Below, one piece after another: positions 53,191-60,056 of a DNA stretch of 64,000 nt. This DNA comes from Collinsella sp. AF02-46-1 (GTDB taxonomy: Bacteria; Actinomycetota; Coriobacteriia; Coriobacteriales; Coriobacteriaceae): NCBI RefSeq assembly GCF_003465825.1, contig NZ_QSBV01000009.1, positions 32,788 to 96,787 on the forward strand, given 5' to 3'. Position 1 is the first letter of the stretch; each line of letters starts with the position of its first letter. Under the pieces are notes generated by a model that did not search any database, was not told the origin of the DNA, and worked only from the letters and a program-made list of their open reading frames with translations. Both the position numbers and the translations under genes were made by a program.

Positions 53191-54336
53191 ATGGACCTTG
53201 CTGACATCCGCCAGGCCATCGATGCCATCGACACCACGCTCCTCAACAGCTTTGTCGAGCGCATGGACATTGCCACCGAGGTCGCCAAGTCAAAAATCGA
53301 GATGGGCAAGGCCGTCTTCGACCCCGCCCGTGAGCGCTCCAAGCTCAACAACCTCGCCAGCCGCGCGCCCGAGCGCTACGAGGCGCAGACCATCACCCTG
53401 TTCCGTCTCCTCATGAGCATGAGCAAGGCCGAGCAGCAGCGCTATATCAACGAGCTCAAGGGCATCACGGTCTCGCAAAGGGCACACGCCACGGCCGAGG
53501 CCTTCGATACGCCCTTCCCCCAGACGGCCACCGTCGCCTGCCAGGGTGTTGAGGGCGCTTACAGTCAAATCGCCGCGTGCAAACTCTTCGACGTGCCCGA
53601 CATCGCGTTCTTCGAGACCTTCGAGGGCGTCATGCGCGCCGTGCGCGACGGCTTCTGCGAGTTTGGCGTGCTGCCCATCGAGAACTCCACCGCCGGCTCG
53701 GTTAACGCCGTCTACGACCTGCTCGCCCAGTTCGACTTCCATATCGTGCGCTCACTGCGCCTCAAAATCGACCACAACTTGCTCGTCAAGCCCGGCGCCA
53801 AGCTTGCGGACGTGCACGAGGTCTACAGCCACGGCCAGGCCATTGCCCAATGCGCCGGCTTTATCGAGGCGCACGACCTGCACGCCACCAAGTACCCCAA
53901 CACGGCCATGTCGGCCGAGATGGTCGCCAGCTCCGAACGCACCGATGTTGCCGCGATCGCATCGCGCAGCTGCGCCGCACTCTACGGCCTGGAGGTACTG
54001 GAGCCCAACATCCAGGACTCGGACAACAACTACACGCGCTTTGTCGTCATCAGCCGCGAGCCACGCGTCTACCCCGGCGCCAACCGCACCTCGCTCATGA
54101 TTACCACGGCCAACGAGCCGGGCGCACTCTATCGCGTACTCGAGCGCTTCTACGCGCTCAATATCAACCTCATCAAGCTCGAGAGCCGCCCCATCCCCGG
54201 GCACGACTTTGAGTTTATGTTCTACTTTGACCTGGACTGCCCCTTTGGCAGCAAGACCCTCGATGACCTGCTCGATTCCATCGACGACGTGTGCGAGAGC
54301 TTCACCTACTTTGGCAGTTACACGGAGGTGCTCTAG
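53191..54336 (+). CDS. pheA: Bifunctional chorismate mutase / prephenate dehydratase (P-protein)
   Basis: This enzyme makes phenylpyruvate from chorismate. Residues 1-90 form an AroQ-type chorismate mutase (DIRQAIDAIDTTLLNSFVERMDIATEVAKSK). Residues about 115-290 form the dehydratase (VACQGVEGAYSQIAACKLF, GVLPIENSTAGSVNAVYDLL, and ALYGLEVLEPNIQDSDNNYTRF with the catalytic TRF). Residues 300-381 are an ACT domain with EPGALYRVLERF and LIKLESRPIPG, the GAL and ESRP motifs that bind phenylalanine. Feedback inhibition by Phe is therefore likely. The ATG at 53191 has AAAGGGG upstream; the earlier in-frame ATG lies inside aroC. Confidence 0.95.
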   Translation: MDLADIRQAIDAIDTTLLNSFVERMDIATEVAKSKIEMGKAVFDPARERSKLNNLASRAPERYEAQTITLFRLLMSMSKAEQQRYINELKGITVSQRAHATAEAFDTPFPQTATVACQGVEGAYSQIAACKLFDVPDIAFFETFEGVMRAVRDGFCEFGVLPIENSTAGSVNAVYDLLAQFDFHIVRSLRLKIDHNLLVKPGAKLADVHEVYSHGQAIAQCAGFIEAHDLHATKYPNTAMSAEMVASSERTDVAAIASRSCAALYGLEVLEPNIQDSDNNYTRFVVISREPRVYPGANRTSLMITTANEPGALYRVLERFYALNINLIKLESRPIPGHDFEFMFYFDLDCPFGSKTLDDLLDSIDDVCESFTYFGSYTEVL

Positions 54337-55587
54337 ATGACCGATGTCGCCGCAACCCGCCCCTACGGAGTGCTGGGCCTCGTGCTGGGCCACAGCTACA
54401 CCCCGACCATCTACAAGGAGCTCGCGGGGCTCGAGTACGTACGATTTGAGCGCGAGCCCGAGGACCTCCAGGCTTTTATGACGGGTGACGAATGGGAGGG
54501 CACCAACGTGACCATCCCCTACAAGCGCGCCGTCATGGAATACCTGGACGAGCTGAGTCCACTCGCCGAGCGTATGGGAAACGTCAACACCATCACGCGC
54601 CTGCCCGACGGCCGCCTGCGCGGCGACAACACCGACTACTTTGGCTTCCAATGCCTGGTCGAGGAGCTGGGCGTCGAGGTTGCCGGCAAGAAGGCCCTCG
54701 TGCTCGGTGCCACCGGTGGCGCCGGCACCACTGCCAGCATGGTGCTCGGCGACCTGGGCGCCATCGTCGTGCCGGTCGGCCGCACGAGCGAAGTCAACTA
54801 CGACAACATCGCGCAGCAGTCCGACGCCGCACTGCTCGTCAACTGCACGCCCGCCGGCATGTTCCCCCACTGTCCCGATGCCCCCTGCACGCTCGAGGGG
54901 CTCGATGCGCTCGAGGGCGTCATCGACATTGTCTACAACCCTGCACGCACGGGCCTGATGCTCGAGGCCGAGCGCCGCGGCATCCCCTGCATCGGCGGCC
55001 TGCTCATGCTCGTGGCCCAGGCGGCGCAAGCCGTTGAGCGCTACACCGGCCAGGTCACTCCGCGTGAGCGCATTCTGGACGTAACGGAGCGCCTGTCACG
55101 CCGCGAACAGAACATCGCGCTGATCGGTATGCCGGGCTCGGGCAAGACCCGCGTGGGCGAGCAGATTGCCCTGCTCACGGGGCGAGAGCACATCGACCTG
55201 GACCGCGCCCTCGAGGAGCGCCTGGGCATGCCCTGCGCCGACTTTATCGTCGAGCGCGGCGAGGCGGCCTTCCGCGAGCAGGAGACGGCGGCGCTGACCG
55301 GCATCTCCAAGCGCAGCGGCCTGGTGCTTTCCACGGGCGGCGGCGTGGTCACGCGCGACGAGAACTACCCGCTACTGCACCAGAACAGCCAGATCGTGAT
55401 GCTCAACCGTAAGCTCGACGAACTCGCCCACAAGGGTCGCCCCATCACCGCCCGCGATGGCATCGACAAGCTGGCCGAGCAGCGCATGCCGCGCTACCGC
55501 GCCTGGGCCGACTACCTCATCGACTCGCGCGATTGCGCCGCCAACACCGCCCAAGCCCTCCTCGACACCCTCCCACCCGCTCTCTAG
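54337..55587 (+). CDS. aroEK: Fused shikimate dehydrogenase / shikimate kinase
   Basis: Two pathway steps are on one 416-residue chain. Residues 1-265 are AroE: LGHSYTPTIYKEL (SxS variant), GTNVTIPYKRAVMEYLD with the catalytic Lys, NTITRLPDGRLRGDNTDYFGF with the Asp, and the NADP motif VLGATGGAGTTASMVL. Residues about 280-416 are AroK: NIALIGMPGSGKTRVGEQIALL (P-loop), DLDRALEERLG, GEAAFREQE and LSTGGGVV. The linker is short (VTPRERILDVTERLSRREQ). The frame is continuous with no slippage signal. It starts at ATG directly after the pheA stop, with ACGGAGGTG upstream. Confidence 0.93.
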   Translation: MTDVAATRPYGVLGLVLGHSYTPTIYKELAGLEYVRFEREPEDLQAFMTGDEWEGTNVTIPYKRAVMEYLDELSPLAERMGNVNTITRLPDGRLRGDNTDYFGFQCLVEELGVEVAGKKALVLGATGGAGTTASMVLGDLGAIVVPVGRTSEVNYDNIAQQSDAALLVNCTPAGMFPHCPDAPCTLEGLDALEGVIDIVYNPARTGLMLEAERRGIPCIGGLLMLVAQAAQAVERYTGQVTPRERILDVTERLSRREQNIALIGMPGSGKTRVGEQIALLTGREHIDLDRALEERLGMPCADFIVERGEAAFREQETAALTGISKRSGLVLSTGGGVVTRDENYPLLHQNSQIVMLNRKLDELAHKGRPITARDGIDKLAEQRMPRYRAWADYLIDSRDCAANTAQALLDTLPPAL

Positions 55588-55651
55588 CCAAAACCACCAC
55601 AAAGGGGACAGGCACCTATGTGGCGGTTTCTCGACTGCAAAGGAAGCAAAC

Positions 55652-56089
55652 ATGAAAGCACTCGTCATCAACGGCCCCAACCTCAACATGCTCGGCATTC
55701 GCGAGCCGGGTATCTACGGCAGCGACAACTACGACCGCCTGGTCCAGATCTGCCAGGAGGCGGGCGCCGCGCAGGGCTTTGACGAGGTCGAGGTCTTCCA
55801 GTCCAACCACGAGGGCAGCATCGTCGACAAGATCCAGGAGGCCTACGGCAAGGTCGACGGCATCGTCATCAACCCGGCGGCATACACGCATACGAGCGTG
55901 GCGATCCTCGACGCCCTCAAGGCCGTCGCCATCCCTGCCGTCGAGGTACACATCAGCGCCGTAGAGACACGCGAGGACTTCCGCCAGGTGAGCTATGCAC
56001 GCCTGGCCTGCTTCGCCACCATCACCGGCGAAGGCCTGCAGGGCTACGCACATGCGCTAGAGCTGTTGAAAGAGCATCTGGAAAAGTAA
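55652..56089 (+). CDS. aroQ: 3-dehydroquinate dehydratase, type II
   Basis: The dodecameric type II enzyme dehydrates dehydroquinate to dehydroshikimate. The 145-residue product has INGPNLNMLGIREPGIYG (active-site loop with catalytic Tyr), VFQSNHEGSIVDKIQEAY, INPAAYTHTSVAI and EVHISAVETREDFR. The C-terminal half differs from the common HLSNVHARE pattern (SAVETREDF), which loses one usual His; function is still likely. ATG at 55652 has AAAGGAAG upstream. It ends the operon. The 64 bases before it include an AAAGGGGACAGGCACC stretch. Confidence 0.94.
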   Translation: MKALVINGPNLNMLGIREPGIYGSDNYDRLVQICQEAGAAQGFDEVEVFQSNHEGSIVDKIQEAYGKVDGIVINPAAYTHTSVAILDALKAVAIPAVEVHISAVETREDFRQVSYARLACFATITGEGLQGYAHALELLKEHLEK

Positions 56090-56151
56090 AATGCCAACCC
56101 CAACAAACAGCAGCGGCTTGCTCGCGCTCGGCTTCAGCAGCATACAAGATG

Positions 56152-56184
56152 AAAAAAGCCCAGACCACCAAGCGGTCCGGGCTT
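56152..56184 (-). terminator. Terminator after tRNA-Arg(UCU)
   Basis: On the minus strand, AAGCCCGGACC and GGTCTGGGCTT pair (one G-T) around a seven-base loop and are followed by TTTT. In the plus direction it follows aroQ by 67 bases but has no T-run there. Confidence 0.85.
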
Positions 56185-56193
56185 AATAAACGA

Positions 56194-56270
56194 TGGTGCT
56201 CCATGGCGGATTCGAACCGTCGACCTTGGGATTAGAAGTCCCCTGCTCTATCCAACTGAGCTAATGGAGC
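56194..56270 (-). tRNA. tRNA-Arg, anticodon UCU
   Basis: The 77-base cloverleaf has acceptor GCTCCAT/ATGGAGC, D-arm GCTC/GAGC, anticodon loop CTTCTAA (anticodon TCT) and T-arm GACGG/CCGCC, with one A-C mismatch and TTCGAAT. CCA is encoded. It reads AGA/AGG, rare codons in this GC-rich genome. TATAAT at 56317-56322 (minus reading) may be its -10, although the -35 is poor. Confidence 0.92.
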
Positions 56271-56324
56271 AAATAACCGCACGCCCAAGCAAGCGCAAGC
56301 CTGTCAGGCGCAGATAATTATAAC

Positions 56325-57092
56325 CTAGTTGAACTGCTCGCGGTACGCCTTGCAGACCTCATCGACCGGGCCATCCATGCGAAGGTCACCCTTCTCAATC
56401 CAAACGGCACGCTGGCAGATGCGCTCAACCTGCTCCATGGAGTGCGAAACGAACAGAACCGTCACGTCGCCGCTCTGGATAAAGTGCTGGATGCGGGCCT
56501 CGCACTTCTGCTGGAAGAACACATCACCGACGGACAGCGTCTCGTCAACGATCAGAATATCGGGCTCGGTAATCGTCGCGATTGCAAAGGCAATACGCGC
56601 AACCATGCCCGAGGAGAAGTTCTTAAGCGGCATGTCGACAAAGTTCTGAAGCTCAGCGAACTCGATAATGCCGTCAAAGTTGGCGTCGATGAACTCCTTG
56701 GTATAGCCGAGCAGGGCGCCGTTCAGATAGATGTTCTCGCGGGCGGTCAGCTCGGGATCAAAGCCGGCACCAAGCTCAATCAGCGGCGCGATGTTACCGT
56801 GCACCTTAACGCTGCCCTCGCTTGGCTCAAGCACGCCAGCGATAATCTTGAGCATCGTAGACTTGCCGGAGCCATTGGTGCCAACCAGACCCACGACCTC
56901 GCCACGATGAATATCAAACGAAATATGCTTAAGCGCCCTAAACTCCTCAAAGAACAACTCGTGCTTGGCGAGCTTGATGAAGTACTCCTTGAGGTTGGTC
57001 AGCGACTCAGACGCCATGTTAAAGATCATGGTGACGTCGTCGACCTCGACAGCCAGAGGCTGCTCGCTGTAATCAACAACAGATTCAGTCAT
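56325..57092 (-). CDS. ABC transporter ATP-binding protein, polysaccharide/teichoic acid export (Wzt/TagH-like)
   Basis: This is the ATPase of a two-gene exporter that flips undecaprenyl-linked polysaccharide. The 255-residue product has Walker A GLVGTNGSGKSTMLKII, the Q-loop region GNIAPLIELGAGFDPELTARENIYLNG typical of Wzt/TagH, the signature LKNFSSGMVARIAFAIA, Walker B DILIVDETLSVGD and SHSMEQV. It lacks the C-terminal carbohydrate-binding domain of long Wzt proteins. ATG at 57092 has GGAG upstream. The permease gene immediately precedes it. Confidence 0.93.
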   Translation of the reverse strand: MTESVVDYSEQPLAVEVDDVTMIFNMASESLTNLKEYFIKLAKHELFFEEFRALKHISFDIHRGEVVGLVGTNGSGKSTMLKIIAGVLEPSEGSVKVHGNIAPLIELGAGFDPELTARENIYLNGALLGYTKEFIDANFDGIIEFAELQNFVDMPLKNFSSGMVARIAFAIATITEPDILIVDETLSVGDVFFQQKCEARIQHFIQSGDVTVLFVSHSMEQVERICQRAVWIEKGDLRMDGPVDEVCKAYREQFN

Positions 57093-57103
57093 CACAGCAC
57101 TCC

Positions 57104-57949
57104 TTAGATGTAGAGGATGAACTTGCGCTCGGACTTATGGAACACGGTATAGCCAATAACAAGCGCAAGGACCGCCCAAGCAGCGCACATACCAAACGTC
57201 ATAAGCGAGGGCGTAGTTTGGAACAGAAAGATATCGCGCATAAACTGCAGGTAGTTGTACATGGGGTTCGCATACATCAAGATACGCACGAGATGCGGCA
57301 TTTGCGCAATATAGTCAGTCGTCCAGAAGATGGGCGTAATATAAGTCCACGCCGTAATGACTACGCTCCACAGATGCATAACGTCGCGGAAAAAGACCGT
57401 AAGGGCAGAGAGCATCATGCCCAGGCCCATGCAGAAGCACATAAGCAGCAGCAGGCAAACCGGCAGCAGAATCAGGTGCCAAGAAGGCATAACGCGGAAC
57501 CACAGCATGACGATGGCGACGGCGACCAGCGAGAAGGCAAAGTTCACCAGCGAGAAAAGCACTTTCTGCACCGGGAAGACCCAGCGGTGCACCTTAACCT
57601 TCTTGAGCAGAGGGGCAGCACCCACGATCGACGTTAGGGCCTGGTTCGTGGACTCGGACATGACGGCAAAGGTAACGTTACCCACGATCAAGTACAGCGG
57701 GTACATCTCGGGCGTCATTGATCCATTGCGGCCCTGGCCAAAAATCGTCGAGAACACGATGGCCATGACGATCATCATCAGCAGCGGGTTGAGAACCGAC
57801 CATGCGACGCCCAGAACGCTACGGCGATACTTGATCTTAAAATCCTTGGTAACCAGCTGACGAAGGATAAACGCGTCCTTCTCAAATTCGTTCTTAGCAA
57901 ACGTCGCAGGCAGACTGCGAGTTTCTTGTTGCTTTGTCTGATCCGACAC
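57104..57949 (-). CDS. ABC transporter permease, polysaccharide/teichoic acid export (Wzm/TagG-like)
   Basis: This is the membrane half of the exporter. The 281-residue product starts at GTG 57949 with AAGGAG eight bases upstream; a longer frame reaches 58012 without a ribosome site. It has the cytoplasmic amphipathic start (FILRQLVTKDFKIKYRRSVLGVAWSVLNPLLMMIVMAIVFSTIFG), typical of ABC2 polysaccharide permeases, and six hydrophobic helices ending YTVFHKSERKFILYI. The substrate is probably a rhamnose-containing glycan, given the neighbouring RfbCD; that is inference. Confidence 0.92.
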   Translation of the reverse strand: MSDQTKQQETRSLPATFAKNEFEKDAFILRQLVTKDFKIKYRRSVLGVAWSVLNPLLMMIVMAIVFSTIFGQGRNGSMTPEMYPLYLIVGNVTFAVMSESTNQALTSIVGAAPLLKKVKVHRWVFPVQKVLFSLVNFAFSLVAVAIVMLWFRVMPSWHLILLPVCLLLLMCFCMGLGMMLSALTVFFRDVMHLWSVVITAWTYITPIFWTTDYIAQMPHLVRILMYANPMYNYLQFMRDIFLFQTTPSLMTFGMCAAWAVLALVIGYTVFHKSERKFILYI

Positions 57950-58073
57950 GGATGCAACTCCTTTACTCGTAATCGTTGACAAACGAACAGTATAGACCCG
58001 ACGGCCATGCAAACGATTCGCGCAACAAAACTGGAGAACTAACCCACATCTTAGGATGCCAAGCCCAAACGGC

Positions 58074-58098
58074 TATACTTTCAAGGATTGAAAGTATA
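58074..58098. promoter_or_regulatory. Palindrome with a -10 motif in each arm
   Basis: TATACTTTC and GAAAGTATA are exact inverted repeats around a seven-base loop. The left arm gives TATACT for the plus strand and the right arm gives TATACT for the minus strand. It lies 12 bases before the GTG of the glycosyltransferase gene and about 125 bases upstream of the exporter start, in the divergent region. Another TATACT for the minus strand is at 57989-57994. Confidence 0.5.
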
Positions 58099-58109
58099 AG
58101 GAGCATTGA

Positions 58110-59081
58110 GTGAATTCTGAATCCATCGCCGTCATCATCCCTTGCTACAACGAAGCCCTCACGATCGGCAAAGTCATCGACGACTTTCACCGCGAGCTTC
58201 CGCAAGCGACGGTCTATGTCTATGACAACAACTCGTCGGACGATACTTCACGCATCGCCACCGAGCACGGCGCCACGGTCCGCTTTGAGCCCCGTCAGGG
58301 AAAGGGCAACGTGTGCCGCCAGATGTTTCGCGATATCGACGCCGATTGCTACCTGATGGTCGACGGCGACGACACCTATCCCGCCGAGGCTGCCAAAGCC
58401 CTCTGCGAGCCCATCCTTAACGGCACGGCCGACATGACCGTAGGCGACCGCCTTTCCAACGGCACCTACGCCGAGGAGAACAAGCGTGCCTTCCACGGCT
58501 TTGGCAACAATCTGGTCCGCGCCATGATCAAGTGGATCTATGGCTACAGCTTCGATGACGTCATGACCGGCTACCGCGCCATGAGCCGCCCGTTCGTCAA
58601 AACCTTCCCCGTGCTTTCCGAGGGCTTCCAGATCGAAACCGAGCTCTCGATCCACGCCGTCGACCACCGCTGGCGCATCAAAGATGTGCCCATCGAGTAC
58701 CGCGACCGTCCGGAAGGCTCCGAGTCCAAGCTCAATACCGTGAGCGACGGCATTAAAGTCGTCGCGATGATCGGCACGCTGTTCAAGGACTACCGCCCGC
58801 TGAAGTTCTTCAGCCTCGTCGCGCTTCTGTTTGCGGTGATCGGCCTCGCCCTGGGCATGCCCATCGTTGTCGAGTATTTCCAGACCGGCCTCGTTCCGCG
58901 CTTCCCCACCGCCATGCTCGCCGCGTCGTTTATGTTCCTGTGCGGCCTGAGCCTTGCAACCGGATTCATCCTGGATTCTGTAGCAAAGGTCGAAAAAAAG
59001 CAGTGGGAGGTCAACGTATATAGCAAGTACGCCTACGACGACCAGCCCGGCCACCCTACTTCCAAGCCAAGCGAGAGGTAA
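58110..59081 (+). CDS. GT2 family glycosyltransferase, polyprenol-phosphate type with two membrane helices
   Basis: The 323-residue protein has the GT-A fold with AVIIPCYNEALTIGKVIDDF, VYDNNSSDDTSRIA, the DxD-like MVDGDDTYPAEAAK and the acceptor-site GYRAMSRPFVKTFP ... EGFQIETELSIHA. Two helices lie at about residues 230-290 (FFSLVALLFAVIGLALGMPIVV, MLAASFMFLCGLSLATGFIL). It probably attaches a sugar to a polyprenyl phosphate at the inner membrane face, like dolichol-phosphate-mannose synthases. It starts at GTG 58110 with AAGGAG upstream. It is the first of three genes ending with the YfhO-like protein. Confidence 0.88.
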   Translation: MNSESIAVIIPCYNEALTIGKVIDDFHRELPQATVYVYDNNSSDDTSRIATEHGATVRFEPRQGKGNVCRQMFRDIDADCYLMVDGDDTYPAEAAKALCEPILNGTADMTVGDRLSNGTYAEENKRAFHGFGNNLVRAMIKWIYGYSFDDVMTGYRAMSRPFVKTFPVLSEGFQIETELSIHAVDHRWRIKDVPIEYRDRPEGSESKLNTVSDGIKVVAMIGTLFKDYRPLKFFSLVALLFAVIGLALGMPIVVEYFQTGLVPRFPTAMLAASFMFLCGLSLATGFILDSVAKVEKKQWEVNVYSKYAYDDQPGHPTSKPSER

Positions 59082-59087
59082 ACCACC

Positions 59088-60056
59088 ATGCCGCTCATCT
59101 CCATCGTCGTACCGAGTTACAACGAGCAGGAATCACTTCCGATCTTTCTCAAAGAGCTCGATGGCGTCGTTCGCATCATGACCCGGCAAGACCCCGGCAT
59201 CTCCTTTGAAGCCGTCCTCATCGACGATGGCTCGGCAGACAAAACGCTCGCCGTCATGAAGGCGGAAGCCGCGGCGGCGCATCCATACGCCATCCGCTGG
59301 CACTCTTTCTCGCGCAACTTTGGCAAGGAGGCGGCACTACTCGCCGGACTCCAGCACGCAAAAGGCGACTATGTCGCCACCATGGATGCCGACATGCAGG
59401 ACCCGCCCTCGCTCCTGCCGCAGATGTACGAGATCTTGCAGACCGAAGACTACGACAACGTCGCAACGCGCAGGACCACCCGCAAAGGCGAACCTCCCAT
59501 CAGGTCGTTCTGTGCCCGTATGTTCTACAAGATCATCAACCGCATTTCCAAGGCCGACATCGTCGACGGAGCACGCGATTTTAGGCTCATGAAGCGGCCT
59601 ATGGTCAACGCCATCATCTCCATGGGCGAATACAACCGATTCTCCAAGGGCATTTACGGCTGGGTCGGCTTCAAGACCAAATGGCTCCCCTACGTAAACG
59701 TCAACCGCGTGGCCGGCGAGACCAAATGGAGCTTTTGGTCGCTGCTCCTTTATTCCATCGACGGTATCGTCGCGTTTTCCACGGCACCGCTCTCCCTCGC
59801 CGCCCTCACGGGTATCGTCTTCTGCCTCATCGCTATTCTGGGATTCGTCGTCATCCTAGTAAAGACGCTTGTCTGGGGCGACCCCGTCGGCGGATGGCCG
59901 TCGCTCGCCTGCCTCATAACGCTGTTTGGCGGCATGCAGCTTCTGTGCCTGGGAATCATAGGTGAATACTTGGCAAAAGCCTACTTGGAAACCAAGCGAC
60001 GTCCCATCTATATCATTCGAGAATCCAACGAGGAATCTGATGACACGGCCCAATAA
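59088..60056 (+). CDS. GT2 family glycosyltransferase, GtrB/CsbB type
   Basis: The 322-residue protein has ISIVVPSYNEQESLPIFLKEL, AVLIDDGSADKTLAV, SFSRNFGKEAALLAGLQHAKGDYVATMDADMQDPP and DGARDFRLMKRPMV, all typical of GtrB/CsbB. Two C-terminal helices follow (LAALTGIVFCLIAILGFVVILV, LACLITLFGGMQLLCLGIIGEYLAKAYLE). Such enzymes make polyprenyl-phosphate-sugar for modification of surface polymers. ATG at 59088 has AGAGG upstream. Its 3' end overlaps the YfhO-like gene by 17 bases. Confidence 0.92.
   Translation: MPLISIVVPSYNEQESLPIFLKELDGVVRIMTRQDPGISFEAVLIDDGSADKTLAVMKAEAAAAHPYAIRWHSFSRNFGKEAALLAGLQHAKGDYVATMDADMQDPPSLLPQMYEILQTEDYDNVATRRTTRKGEPPIRSFCARMFYKIINRISKADIVDGARDFRLMKRPMVNAIISMGEYNRFSKGIYGWVGFKTKWLPYVNVNRVAGETKWSFWSLLLYSIDGIVAFSTAPLSLAALTGIVFCLIAILGFVVILVKTLVWGDPVGGWPSLACLITLFGGMQLLCLGIIGEYLAKAYLETKRRPIYIIRESNEESDDTAQ

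Noticed and set aside
55588-55651. AAAGGGGACAGGCACC segment before aroQ as a mobile repeat
   Set aside because: It resembles intergenic repeats I recall from other genomes, but it occurs once in this window, so I cannot support it as a repeat here.
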